From positions 212,450-276,449 of the forward strand of contig NZ_JAEVHF010000005.1 in assembly GCF_018263925.1 (NCBI RefSeq): a stretch of DNA of 64,000 bases, read 5' to 3'. Made by a program: the position numbers and the translations under genes. Under the pieces are notes generated by a model that was given only the letters and a program-made list of their open reading frames with translations, ran no database searches and was not told the DNA's origin. Below, one piece after another: positions 29,448 through 38,917 of this stretch; positions within the stretch are counted from its first letter, which is position 1, and every line of letters starts with the position of its first letter. Source of the stretch: Kistimonas asteriae (lineage in GTDB: Bacteria > Pseudomonadota > Gammaproteobacteria > Pseudomonadales > Endozoicomonadaceae).

Positions 29448-30722
29448 TCAGGCAAACACATCCAGGAGTCCGGTGGAGTACTGCTGCATAGTCACAGGCA
29501 ATCCCCCCTCATCACCGGAAACATCGGCGGAAAACAGGGGAACTGAAGCGTCAGGTCCATACTCCTGAGCGGGATGACGTGGGTCTCGCCCCTGATCGGT
29601 AGTGACATCCACACTGACCAGGTTCAACTGCTGACTTTCCAGATGCTGACGCAGCCGGTCAGTCTGCTGGATGATCAGCTCACGCAAGCCTGGCTGGCTG
29701 GCGGTAAACTGTACGGAGACCTGATCCCCATCAACGGCCAGTGCAATTTTCAGGTGACCCAGCTCAGGAGGATCCATGCGAATCTGGGCCTGCTGCAGAT
29801 CACGATTGATCATCACCATGATGCGATCCCCCAGTTGCCCGGGACCAGCCGGGTCCAGCTGGTGCTTGACGACAACAGGCTTCTCAACAGAAGTCGGAGC
29901 GGATAACGATTCTGAGGCTGTCACAGCACGATCCGGTACGGATGCCGCGGCAGCGACTGCAGCGTCAGCAGGACGTCCCTGTAATGGCACCTCTGGCAAG
30001 GCGGGTGCGGTTGCCCGTCCGAGTCCCTGCTCAATCTCGACCGTTCCCTCTGCTATCTGGACAGGGGGAGCAATGCGTGAAGGTTCCGGCATGTAGGGTA
30101 AGGTATCTGCCTCTGGCTCCCCCTGAGTCGCTGCTGCAATCGGCAGTCCATCCTGCAACAACGGTTTCTGGAATGGCGTTACCGGCATCGGGGTACCACT
30201 GCGCAAGGTCAGGTCATCACCAGCCCCCCCCTCTGCCAGGGAAGGCTCTGTGAGAGAAAGCGGCTTACCCGCTGGCGTCTGCTGTTCGGAGAGAATACGG
30301 GAGATCAGCGCCGGGAGGCTGTCAGGCAACGCCGAAGGCTCTGCAACCTGGGCCTGGGCCTGAACAGCCTCACCCGGAGCTGTTGCGGTAGCCACATCCG
30401 GTAATCCCTGTGCCAGCGGTGCTTGTCCCCCCTCTGGCGTCAGTAATGACGGAAGGGTTGCCAGCTCAGCAGGCGCGGCCTGCGGCTGCGCCAGGAGAGA
30501 AGTCGTTTCAGGTAAAAGAGAGACCTGTGGCGCAACTTCCGCAGACGGTGCCAACTCACCGGATGCCAGAGTGGTTTCGGCCGACATAATCCGGCTGAAC
30601 AGGTCAGCAAATGTCAGCGTTTGCCCAGAGCTTTCGGTACCCTTCACTGCCACCGGTGTCTGTAGCGGCACCGGCATACTGATTGGCAGAAGGCTACTGT
30701 CCGTTACTGTCGAACCTTCCAT
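29448..30722 (-). CDS. fliK: hook-length control protein FliK (LafE)
   Basis: FliK, 424 residues, is an exported ruler and export-substrate switch. The N-terminal 270 residues are low-complexity and rich in Ala, Pro and Gln, serving as the ruler. The conserved C-terminal domain is at about 285-385 (LGDRIMVMINRDLQQAQIRM, DPPELGHLKIALAVDGDQVS, FTASQPGLRELIIQQTDRLR). It acts on FlhB (35519). Confidence 0.92.
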   Translation of the reverse strand: MEGSTVTDSSLLPISMPVPLQTPVAVKGTESSGQTLTFADLFSRIMSAETTLASGELAPSAEVAPQVSLLPETTSLLAQPQAAPAELATLPSLLTPEGGQAPLAQGLPDVATATAPGEAVQAQAQVAEPSALPDSLPALISRILSEQQTPAGKPLSLTEPSLAEGGAGDDLTLRSGTPMPVTPFQKPLLQDGLPIAAATQGEPEADTLPYMPEPSRIAPPVQIAEGTVEIEQGLGRATAPALPEVPLQGRPADAAVAAAASVPDRAVTASESLSAPTSVEKPVVVKHQLDPAGPGQLGDRIMVMINRDLQQAQIRMDPPELGHLKIALAVDGDQVSVQFTASQPGLRELIIQQTDRLRQHLESQQLNLVSVDVTTDQGRDPRHPAQEYGPDASVPLFSADVSGDEGGLPVTMQQYSTGLLDVFA

Positions 30723-30745
30723 GATAACTTAACGCCCGATTTTCC

Positions 30746-31066
30746 CTAATTCATGGCCCGGGTAGTCTGGTAAGACGAAATGGCCGCCTTGTTTTCCCGG
30801 ACATTACACAATTCTTCCCTGATCCGCTCTTTTCCAGCCGCACTATCAGACACAATCCTGCGATACAACGCCTCTAGCGCAGTCAGTGCTTCCAGCAAGG
30901 CTCCCGTTGGCTGACGATCGGAAAAACCCTGTTCTGCAAGCGATATGGCTCGACGTTCAATCTGTTTCAACGCGATCCAGTCCGATGCCTGCCAAGCCGT
31001 AATCAGCTCTTCTCTCACGGCGTCCAGCGCCTGTGACAATTCTCTATCATTGAGTGGCTGCGGCAT
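30746..31066 (-). CDS. fliT: FliT-like flagellar chaperone (LafD/LafX position)
   Basis: A small helical protein of 106 residues between fliS and fliK. It is compatible with FliT-type chaperones for FliD (lafD in Vibrio, lafX in Aeromonas), but the sequence identity is too weak to be sure. ATG 31066 overlaps the fliS end by 20 bases and follows GGTGA; a TTG at 31090 is an alternative start. Confidence 0.65.
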   Translation of the reverse strand: MPQPLNDRELSQALDAVREELITAWQASDWIALKQIERRAISLAEQGFSDRQPTGALLEALTALEALYRRIVSDSAAGKERIREELCNVRENKAAISSYQTTRAMN

Positions 31067-31463
31067 CACTGTCACCGGTCTTTCCTTCAATGGAGTCCCA
31101 GGCTACCTTGATCTCCAGCATAAGACGCTGGACTTCCTCCAGCTTCTCCATGGAGCACTCCTGGTTAGCAGCGATCAACTGCCGAATGCAGTAGTTGTAA
31201 AGGGCCCTCAGGTTGCCGGCCAGCTCTCCGCCTTTTTCTTCATCGATGGCCTCATCCAGCGCCAGCAGAATCTCAATGGCATGAGTGATGGATTTACCCT
31301 TCTCACTCATCTGCTTTCGTTCCAGGAACCCCTTGGCCTTCTGCAGCGTCATCATCAGGTTGGCAAACAGCAGCTGAATCAACCGGTGCGGGTCGGCTGT
31401 CAGAGCCTGGGCCTGGTTCTGTGCGGCGCGATATGCGTTGAGTCCTGCCGTATCATTCGGCAT
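31047..31463 (-). CDS. fliS: flagellin export chaperone FliS (LafC)
   Basis: FliS, 138 residues, is the four-helix chaperone for flagellin. The family core is clear: LNAYRAAQNQAQALTADPHRL, IQLLFANLMMTLQKAKGFLE and GNLRALYNYCIRQLIAANQE. It lies between fliD and the FliT-like gene. Confidence 0.93.
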   Translation of the reverse strand: MPNDTAGLNAYRAAQNQAQALTADPHRLIQLLFANLMMTLQKAKGFLERKQMSEKGKSITHAIEILLALDEAIDEEKGGELAGNLRALYNYCIRQLIAANQECSMEKLEEVQRLMLEIKVAWDSIEGKTGDSDAAATQ

Positions 31464-31503
31464 AAAGGGCTCCTCCTTGTGGAAACCGATCGACTACGTC
31501 GTA

Positions 31504-32883
31504 TTAATTATTACTGTTGTTATTGTTGGTATTATTCAAACTACTCAGCGCCTGCGTCAGATAGGACGCTGAACTATTGAATTGTCCCATCGCCTCTTCC
31601 ATCGCAAGGAACTGGTCTACCCAATAGCTGCGAACCTTTTCCATCTGAGCATCCAGCTCCAGAGTTTCGGCATCAATATCCCGCAGATCATCTTCCAGGC
31701 GATCCATGCGCTGCTTGATTAGGCCAGACGAGCTGTCATAGTTATCCAGCGTTTCCGACAGTGTCGACATCAGGCCGTTGTCGCCAGTAAAAAAGCTCTC
31801 AAGCTGGCTGAAATGGGTAGAGACGCCTGCGCTGAATTTACTTTCATCAATTTCGAGGGTGCCGGTTTGGGTGGTGATAATCCCCAGCTGGGCAAGACTC
31901 AGGGTATCGGAGCCCACGGTATAGGAGTCCCCTACTGCACTGCGCAATATGCCGGATAAAATCCGGGTCTGGGAGTCACCATGCAGCGCTGCTGCGCCGG
32001 CATCCTGGGAATAGCTGGTCACACTGTTTCGGGTAGTAACGAGGTCATTGTACGCAGCGACAAACCGCCGAATCGCATTGGAGGCCGCAGACTCATCCTC
32101 GAAAACAGTCACCGATACCGGTGTTGCGCTGACGGATTTCAGTTCGAGGGTTACACCATCGATAAGGTCTTCAATGGTGTTATCGCCATGGGTCACCTGA
32201 ATGCTGTTCGGGTTGGCGGGATCGCCTATGGTGACTTCCGCATCAGCGGCAGTCTGCAAATCGCTTAACCCTGTCGTAATTGTCTGATCACCACCACCGA
32301 TAGTCAGGCCGGTAATATCGATGGTCACGGTATTGGCCACACCGGTGTTATCCCCGGTAATCAGGAGTCGCTGCTGACTGCCACTATTAATCAATGCCGC
32401 ACTGATACCGGGATTATTGTCTGCATTATTGATAGCATCACGAATACCCTCCAGCGTGTTATTGCTGCTATCGAGGGTGAGATCAAGGTCTTCACCACCG
32501 ACGGAGAGCTTGAGTGTTCCGGTACCAAAGGTATCGGTACTGTTGAAGTCAGCGGTCGCCATCTGGTGATTAGTGGCCAGCGCTGAAACCGTGAAGGTAT
32601 AGCTGCCGGTAGCGGATGATGCAGAAGGCGTAACCCCCAGTACATCAGTATCGCTGACCGTTGCCCTGCGCTTGACCAGAGAGCTGCCATCCGAAAGATC
32701 GGAGACAACCGTATCAAAAGCATTGAGGGCGCCCTGTAACTGCCCCAGAGCAGATAACTCGAAGGTATCGACATTTTTCTGGCGCTGCAGCTGGGTTTCT
32801 TTCGGTAACCGCTGAACTTGCACCAGTGTGTCAATCAATGTCTGGGTATCCAGACCTGAATTGATGCCATTAAGGGTAAACAT
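31504..32883 (-). CDS. fliD: filament cap protein FliD (LafB)
   Basis: FliD, 459 residues, caps the filament and folds flagellin at the tip. The N-terminal LNGINSGLDTQTLIDTLVQVQRLP and the C-terminal coiled coil (DSSSGLIKQRMDRLEDDLRDIDAETLELDAQMEKVRSYWVDQF) are diagnostic. The extreme C terminus is a run of Asn residues (NNTNNNNSNN) encoded by a short AAT/AAC repeat, unusual but probably harmless. Confidence 0.95.
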   Translation of the reverse strand: MFTLNGINSGLDTQTLIDTLVQVQRLPKETQLQRQKNVDTFELSALGQLQGALNAFDTVVSDLSDGSSLVKRRATVSDTDVLGVTPSASSATGSYTFTVSALATNHQMATADFNSTDTFGTGTLKLSVGGEDLDLTLDSSNNTLEGIRDAINNADNNPGISAALINSGSQQRLLITGDNTGVANTVTIDITGLTIGGGDQTITTGLSDLQTAADAEVTIGDPANPNSIQVTHGDNTIEDLIDGVTLELKSVSATPVSVTVFEDESAASNAIRRFVAAYNDLVTTRNSVTSYSQDAGAAALHGDSQTRILSGILRSAVGDSYTVGSDTLSLAQLGIITTQTGTLEIDESKFSAGVSTHFSQLESFFTGDNGLMSTLSETLDNYDSSSGLIKQRMDRLEDDLRDIDAETLELDAQMEKVRSYWVDQFLAMEEAMGQFNSSASYLTQALSSLNNTNNNNSNN

Positions 32884-32920
32884 GGCCTTCCCTGACCTCT
32901 AACTTCAATACCGCACTGAT

Positions 32921-32958
32921 AAAAAACTATAGGCAAGAGAACGTGCCCCTTGCCTATA
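32921..32958 (-). terminator. flagellin terminator
   Basis: A perfect inverted repeat TATAGGCAAG (32928-32937) / CTTGCCTATA (32949-32958). On the minus strand it is followed by six Ts just beyond the flagellin stop. It separates the flagellin transcript from fliD. Confidence 0.85.
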
Positions 32959-32980
32959 TTTTTGTCGACCAGATTCGGAT

Positions 32981-34114
32981 TTACTGAAGCAGTGAAAGTA
33001 CGCTCTGTGTCTGGGCGTTAGCCTGTGACAACATCGCTGTACCGGCCTGCTGCATTACCTGGTACTTGGCCAGATTGGCTGTTTCCACGGCAAAATCCGC
33101 ATCCATGATCCGGCTTCTGGAAGCAGAAACGTTCTCACGGATGTTGCTCAGGTTGGAAATGGTGGTGCTCAGACGGTTCTGAACCGCACCAAGATCCGCT
33201 CGCTGGTCATCCACGTCAGCAATCGCCGCATCAACGATGGCAACAGCCTGCTGAGCACCACTGGCAGTGGATATATCTACCTTGGATACGTCCTCGGCCG
33301 TAAAGGCTTCGGAAGCAACACCGGTACTTGCCGTCGTATGCGCTGCCATCACGCCCGCAGCAACATCACCCGTAACAACGATGTTATTACCTTCAGTAAT
33401 AACCTGCAGCCCCGTTGCATTCGTCGATGCCGCCAAAGCCGTTCTGATTTTATCGGCTAAGGTATCGATCGTATCGGACGCGGCAACATACGCTACAGAG
33501 AATTCTTCATTCGCAGCAGCACCTGCACCATCAGAGTCATAACCAAAGGCAACCGTTTCAGTATCCGCAATACCGGTTGTGTCAAATACAGCCATACCAC
33601 GCTTACCGAGATCAGAAGAACCCGCTGCTGACATGACGATATCCAGTGTTTCACCGGCATTTGCACCGATCTGGAACTGCTGGGTACCGTAAGTGCCATC
33701 CAGCAGAACCTGTCCACCGAAGGTGGTGGTTTCAGATATACGCGTCATCTCTGACTGCAGTGCTGTCACCTCTTTCTGCAAGGCTGCACGGTCAGCGTTA
33801 GAGTTAGAGCCGTTGGCTGACTGGAGAGACAGTTCCCGGATCCGCTGAAGGATGTTGGTCGTTTCCTGCAGCGCACCTTCCGCAGTCTGCGCCAGGGAGA
33901 TCCCGTTGTTGGCGTTGGAAATGGCGACTGTCAGTCCCTTGGCCTGTGAATTCAAACGGTTGGATATCTGCAGACCTGCTGCATCGTCCGCCGCACTGTT
34001 GATTTTCAACCCGGAGGACAGACGCTGCATCGCCGTCTTCAGGCCATCCGATGTCGCCATCAGGTTACGCTGGGCGTTCATCGAATAAACGTTGGTATTT
34101 ACTGTAAAGCTCAT
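32981..34114 (-). CDS. lafA: lateral-type flagellin
   Basis: A flagellin of 377 residues. The conserved N-terminal D0/D1 domain ([50 protein letters not shown]) and C-terminal domain ([55 protein letters not shown]) flank a variable middle of about 170 residues. The start is ATG 34114, after GGAG; the frame continues upstream to 34198 without similarity. It is the only flagellin gene in the window and has its own terminator. Confidence 0.95.
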   Translation of the reverse strand: MSFTVNTNVYSMNAQRNLMATSDGLKTAMQRLSSGLKINSAADDAAGLQISNRLNSQAKGLTVAISNANNGISLAQTAEGALQETTNILQRIRELSLQSANGSNSNADRAALQKEVTALQSEMTRISETTTFGGQVLLDGTYGTQQFQIGANAGETLDIVMSAAGSSDLGKRGMAVFDTTGIADTETVAFGYDSDGAGAAANEEFSVAYVAASDTIDTLADKIRTALAASTNATGLQVITEGNNIVVTGDVAAGVMAAHTTASTGVASEAFTAEDVSKVDISTASGAQQAVAIVDAAIADVDDQRADLGAVQNRLSTTISNLSNIRENVSASRSRIMDADFAVETANLAKYQVMQQAGTAMLSQANAQTQSVLSLLQ

Positions 34115-34471
34115 GTGTCTATGTCTCCATCTAATGGACTTACTTCCGATGGACTGCTCCCACAAGAAAGCAGCTTTGTCCCCCAGACCGGTTTTCACGG
34201 CCCGTCACTTACTTACTCGGAAAAAAATTCCAGAAACTTAAATGGAGCACAGGCATTTTTTTATTTTTAAAATCAGTCAGTTAAAACGTCAGGCAAATGG
34301 CTTTTCCAGCAATATTTCCAATAAACCGTTGTTCACTGTCATTTAATGGTGGTCTTTTCTACATTGAATAAATGGGAATGCGATAAAAAGGCGGCGTGAA
34401 GTCAGCAATCGAAATAAACAACATTTCCCACCTATATAAAGGAAGCAACAAGTGATCAGGAAGGTCTTCAC
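34115..34471. promoter_or_regulatory. divergent promoter region, flagellin and fliQ
   Basis: A 357-base AT-rich interval between the flagellin (minus) and fliQ (plus). On the minus strand TAAG, 16 bases, CCGAGTAA at about 34213-34241 resembles a sigma28 promoter with a one-base distortion, giving a leader of about 90 bases. On the plus strand GG-N10-GC at 34393-34406 is a weak sigma54 candidate for fliQ. Neither match is strong. Confidence 0.35.
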
Positions 34472-34741
34472 ATGACACCGGAAATGGTTGTTGACCTGTT
34501 CAGGGACGCGCTTTACCAGATCGTGATTTTCGTTTCGGTCATTATTCTGCCCAGTCTACTGGTCGGCTTGCTGGTGAGTATCTTTCAGGCCGCGACACAG
34601 ATTAATGAACAAACCCTGAGTTTTCTGCCGCGTCTGCTGGTCACCCTGATTACCGTTGCCTTTGCCGGCCACTGGCTGCTGCGGGAGTTCATGGAACTCT
34701 TCCGCCGGTTTTATGACATTATTCCAGAGATGATTTTCTGA
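34472..34741 (+). CDS. fliQ: flagellar export gate subunit FliQ
   Basis: FliQ, 89 residues, is a two-helix inner-membrane protein of the export gate (QIVIFVSVIILPSLLVGLLV, LPRLLVTLITVAFAGHWLL). The central FQAATQINEQTLSF motif is the family signature. A good ribosome binding site (AGGAAGG) lies upstream. It heads the fliQR-flhBA-fliMNOP run, an order unlike the usual fliMNOPQR-flhBA. Confidence 0.96.
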   Translation: MTPEMVVDLFRDALYQIVIFVSVIILPSLLVGLLVSIFQAATQINEQTLSFLPRLLVTLITVAFAGHWLLREFMELFRRFYDIIPEMIF

Positions 34742-34742
34742 C

Positions 34743-35519
34743 ATGGAACTGACCACGGCACAGATCACCGCCTGGCTCGGTCAGTTCCTCTGGCCGCTGT
34801 TCCGTATTGGCGCCCTGCTCATGGTGATGCCGCTGATTGGCTCAGCGATGGTACCGATGCGTATTCGTCTGGTACTCGCACTGGCCATCAGCTTTCTTAT
34901 TGCGCCGTTATTGCCCGCCATGCCCATGGTGGATCCCCTGTCTGGCGACAGCCTCCTTATTCTGTTGCAGCAATTATTGATCGGCTTTATGGGCGGTATG
35001 TTGCTGCACATCTATTACGCCATTTTCGCCATGACCGGCCAGATGGTCTCGCTGCAGATGGGTCTGGGTATGGCGATGATGTACGATCCCATCAATGGCG
35101 TCAGCATCCCTATCATCGGTCAGGTCTTCCAGATACTCACCAGCCTGATGTTTCTTGCCATGAATGGCCACCTGGTGGTGATTAATGTGCTGGTTCACAG
35201 CTTCGAGACCCTGCCGGTTGCCCCCATCGGCGCTGACATGCTGGATCTCAATACTCTGACCCGCCTGATGAGCTGGGCTACGGGCGCCGCCCTGATCATT
35301 GCCCTGCCAGCCATCACCTCCATGCTGCTGGTGAATATTTCCTTTGGTGTCATGAACCGGGCAGCACCACAGCTCAATGTGTTCTCCCTCGGTTTTCCCA
35401 TGAGCATGATGGCCGGCGTACTGGTCCTCATGATCACGGTGTCTGGTATCGCCGGCCTCTACCTTGAGCTCACCGGTGAGGCGCTGGAAGCCCTTGACGT
35501 TCTCCTGCGAGGTGGCTGA
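34743..35519 (+). CDS. fliR: flagellar export gate subunit FliR
   Basis: FliR, 258 residues, is a polytopic inner-membrane protein of the export gate. Typical segments are WPLFRIGALLMVMPLIGSAM, VPMRIRLVLALAISFLI and LQMGLGMAMMYDPINGVSIP, followed by several helices and a C-terminal GIAGLYLELTG. Its stop overlaps the flhB start (TGATG). Confidence 0.96.
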   Translation: MELTTAQITAWLGQFLWPLFRIGALLMVMPLIGSAMVPMRIRLVLALAISFLIAPLLPAMPMVDPLSGDSLLILLQQLLIGFMGGMLLHIYYAIFAMTGQMVSLQMGLGMAMMYDPINGVSIPIIGQVFQILTSLMFLAMNGHLVVINVLVHSFETLPVAPIGADMLDLNTLTRLMSWATGAALIIALPAITSMLLVNISFGVMNRAAPQLNVFSLGFPMSMMAGVLVLMITVSGIAGLYLELTGEALEALDVLLRGG

Positions 35520-36691
35520 TGGCAGAGAATGAAGACAGCGGTCAGGAGCGTAGTGAAGAGCCCTCGGAGAAACGCCTTAAAGACGCACGCGACAAAGGCG
35601 AAGCTCCCCGCTCACGAGAACTGGTCACGGTCGGCTTGTTCCTGGGCAGTTGTGTCGCCCTGCTGGTGTTCAGTGACCAGATCAGTCAGCGTTTCCTGGC
35701 CGTCTTTGCTGAGAACTTTTCCGTTGACCGTGCCAGCCTGCTGGATACCGGCGCCATGTCCGCCCGGCTGAAAGACAGCTTCATCACGATATTCGGCACC
35801 CTGTTACCCGTTTTCGGTCTGATGATACTGGCCATTATTGCCAGCTCACTTGGCCTGGGAGGCTGGCTATTCTCCGCCAAGCCCTTACAGCCACAGTTAT
35901 CAAGAATGAGCATCCTCAAGGGATTAAAGCGGATGTTTTCACGCCGTTCTATCGTTGAACTCATTAAATCCATTCTGAAAGTGATGCTGGTGACCGGAGC
36001 CCTTTATCTGATCATCAACAATGTCATGAAAGATATCCTGACGTTAAGCATGAAGCCCGTCGCCATGGCTATCCGTGAAAGTCTTAGCATCGTGACCTGG
36101 AGTCTGTTGGGCTTTGCCGCCGCACTGGCGGTTATTGCCATTATTGATGTGCCTTTCCAGGTCAGCGAATACCGCCGCAAGTTGAAAATGACCCGGCAGG
36201 AACTAAAAGATGAAAGCAAGGAAACGGAAGGGCGCCCAGAAGTCAAAAGTCGTGTACGTGACCTGCAACAGGAAGTGGCCACACGCCGGATGATGCAGGA
36301 GGTTCCCGAAGCCGATGTCATCATAACCAACCCGACCCACTTTGCCGTCGCGTTGAAATACGACAAGACACGTTCAGAGGCCCCCTTCGTCGTGGCCAAA
36401 GGTGTCGATGAAATCGCCCAAACGATTATTGAGGCGGCGCAGCTACACAAACGCCCCGTTGTCCGCACCCCGGCCCTGACCCGTGCAATTTATTACACAA
36501 CAAAGATCAATCAGGAAGTGGCCTCGGACCTTTACCATGCTGTCGCCCAGATTCTTGCGTATGTCTATCGTCTGCGGGAATTTAAGGCCGGACGGGGACA
36601 GGAGCCGACACCATTACCGAACAACTTTGACTTACCAGAACATTTCCAGCAATACGCCAACCGGGGAATAGCCGGTAGTGAAAACGACTAA
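35519..36691 (+). CDS. flhB: flagellar export switch protein FlhB
   Basis: FlhB, 390 residues, is an inner-membrane component of the export gate that switches substrate specificity by self-cleavage. The N-terminal SGQERSEEPSEKRLKDARDKG, four membrane helices, and the cleavage motif NPTH (in DVIITNPTHFAVALKYD, near residue 270) are all intact. FliK (29448) would be its partner. Confidence 0.97.
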   Translation: MAENEDSGQERSEEPSEKRLKDARDKGEAPRSRELVTVGLFLGSCVALLVFSDQISQRFLAVFAENFSVDRASLLDTGAMSARLKDSFITIFGTLLPVFGLMILAIIASSLGLGGWLFSAKPLQPQLSRMSILKGLKRMFSRRSIVELIKSILKVMLVTGALYLIINNVMKDILTLSMKPVAMAIRESLSIVTWSLLGFAAALAVIAIIDVPFQVSEYRRKLKMTRQELKDESKETEGRPEVKSRVRDLQQEVATRRMMQEVPEADVIITNPTHFAVALKYDKTRSEAPFVVAKGVDEIAQTIIEAAQLHKRPVVRTPALTRAIYYTTKINQEVASDLYHAVAQILAYVYRLREFKAGRGQEPTPLPNNFDLPEHFQQYANRGIAGSEND

Positions 36692-36708
36692 AGGATTGAT
36701 GCATTACC

Positions 36709-38823
36709 ATGAACAAGGGATTAGGTAATCTTCTGACACTACAGCAGCTGCTAAAACTGGGAAAAGCGCAAATCGCGATTCCGTTAGCCGTGCTGGTGCT
36801 GATGGCAATGGTCACACTACCAGTGCCGCCTATCCTGCTGGATATGCTGTTTACCTTTAACATTGCCTTGTCATTACTGGTATTGCTGGTCAGCATCTAT
36901 GCCTTAAGGCCACTGGACTTTGCGGTATTTCCAACCATCCTGCTGGTTGCCACATTGATGCGACTGGCGCTCAACGTAGCATCCACAAGGGTCGTTTTGC
37001 TGAAGGGGCACCAGGGCGGCGATGCGGCCGGTAAAGTGATCCAGTCATTTGGTGAAGTAGTTGTTGGCAACAATTACGTAGTCGGTATGGTGGTGTTTGC
37101 CATTCTGGTCATTATCAACTTTGTTGTTGTAACCAAAGGCGCTGGACGTATATCTGAAGTATCCGCCCGTTTCACGTTGGATGCATTACCCGGCAAACAG
37201 ATGGCAATTGACGCTGATCTTAACGCCGGTCTCATTGATCAGAAGCAGGCGCTGGAGCGCCGGAGCCTGGTGACTCGCGAAGCAGACTTTTACGGTTCCA
37301 TGGACGGTGCCAGCAAGTTCGTTCGTGGTGACGCCATGGCGGGCTTGCTGATTCTGGCCATCAACATTATCGGTGGCCTGCTGATCGGCACCCTGAAACA
37401 CGATCTCAGTTTCAGTGATGCGTTCACCATCTTTGCCCTGCTGACCATTGGTGATGGTCTGGTGGCACAAATTCCTTCCCTCTTACTCTCAACGGCTGCG
37501 GCGATTATTGTTACCCGTGTCTCCGAATCTGCCGATGTCAGCGAGCAGATCAGCGAACAGCTCTTTTCGTCACCCCGCGCGCTGTCAGTGACGGCGATCA
37601 TTCTTATTATCATTGGTCTGGTACCAGGCATGCCGCATATGGCGTTTGTCGGACTGGGGCTGGCCGTCGGCGGTATCGCGTACTGGTTATTCCAACAACA
37701 CCTGTCGGATGATGGTGATGATAAAAAGCCGGATATTGAGCCTGCTGAACAGCCTGACGCCAGTGATCAGCCGCTTTCCTGGGACGATGTGCCGGCAGTA
37801 GACCCGCTGGGTCTTGAGGTTGGTTATCGACTGATTCCCATGGTCGATAAACAACAGGGTGGGCAAATGCTCAACCAGATTAAAGGGATTCGTAAAACGC
37901 TTTCCGCCAAGCTTGGCTTTCTTGTACCCAGCGTGCATATCCGCGACAACCTGTCTCTCAAGGCAAACACATACAACATTACCCTGATGGGTGTCAGTGT
38001 GGCGGAAGGTGAAGTGGAACCCGACAAATATCTGGCCATTAACCCGGGTCAGGTATACGGCAATCTGGAAGGAAAAGCCGTCACAGATCCTGCTTATGGG
38101 CTGGATGCCATCTGGATCACCAGTGAAATGCAGGATCAGGGGGTCAGCCTCGGGTACACCGTTGTTGATGCCTCAACGGTGGTTGCCACACACATCAGCA
38201 AGGTGGTAGAAGAGCATGCCTATGAACTGCTAGGGCATGATGAAACTGAGCAGTTGATTGAAAAGCTGACGCAGCTTTCCCCAAAACTCTCAGAAGAACT
38301 CACACCCAAGAAATTATCGGTCAGCCAACTACAGCGCGTACTTAAAGAGTTATTGATGGACAAGGTCCAGATCTCTGATTTACGCACCATCGCCAACACG
38401 CTGGTTGAAAATGCGGATCAAACCACTGACGCACTGCTACTGGCAGGCAAAGTGCGGGAAGCGTTAAAACGCAGCATCGTGCAAAACCTGATTGGAACAG
38501 GGACAGAACTTCCCGTGGTAACCCTGGATGAAAAACTTGAACAACTATTATTGAATGCCCACCAGCAGGCACAGCAATCAGGGCAGTACGCGCCAGATGC
38601 CATTCCACTGGAGCCTAATCTGAATACCCAGTTGCAAAGCAACCTTCCGGAAATAACACGACAGTTACAGTCTGAAGGGCGCCAGCCCATCATGATTGTT
38701 TCACCGGTTTTGCGACCTATGCTAGCCAAATATGCCCGTGTCTGCACCCATGGTTTAAATGTGTTGTCGTTTAATGAAATCCCTGACAACAGAGAAATCC
38801 TCATTGTCGGGAAGGTAGGCTAA
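36709..38823 (+). CDS. flhA: flagellar export gate protein FlhA
   Basis: FlhA, 704 residues, forms the nonameric export channel that uses the proton motive force. Eight membrane helices lie in the first 320 residues, with the cytoplasmic FHIPEP-type region represented by KGAGRISEVSARFTLDALPG and KQMAIDADLNAGLIDQKQAL. The C-terminal cytoplasmic domain (about 350-704) is full length. Confidence 0.97.
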   Translation: MNKGLGNLLTLQQLLKLGKAQIAIPLAVLVLMAMVTLPVPPILLDMLFTFNIALSLLVLLVSIYALRPLDFAVFPTILLVATLMRLALNVASTRVVLLKGHQGGDAAGKVIQSFGEVVVGNNYVVGMVVFAILVIINFVVVTKGAGRISEVSARFTLDALPGKQMAIDADLNAGLIDQKQALERRSLVTREADFYGSMDGASKFVRGDAMAGLLILAINIIGGLLIGTLKHDLSFSDAFTIFALLTIGDGLVAQIPSLLLSTAAAIIVTRVSESADVSEQISEQLFSSPRALSVTAIILIIIGLVPGMPHMAFVGLGLAVGGIAYWLFQQHLSDDGDDKKPDIEPAEQPDASDQPLSWDDVPAVDPLGLEVGYRLIPMVDKQQGGQMLNQIKGIRKTLSAKLGFLVPSVHIRDNLSLKANTYNITLMGVSVAEGEVEPDKYLAINPGQVYGNLEGKAVTDPAYGLDAIWITSEMQDQGVSLGYTVVDASTVVATHISKVVEEHAYELLGHDETEQLIEKLTQLSPKLSEELTPKKLSVSQLQRVLKELLMDKVQISDLRTIANTLVENADQTTDALLLAGKVREALKRSIVQNLIGTGTELPVVTLDEKLEQLLLNAHQQAQQSGQYAPDAIPLEPNLNTQLQSNLPEITRQLQSEGRQPIMIVSPVLRPMLAKYARVCTHGLNVLSFNEIPDNREILIVGKVG

Positions 38824-38917
38824 TATTGTTAGTTACTGGTGATCGATTTATAGTCAGTTTATTCAGGTAGTCAGACTGCAGGGAACACAGACGATCTATC
38901 GCGTCGCAGGAGGCACC

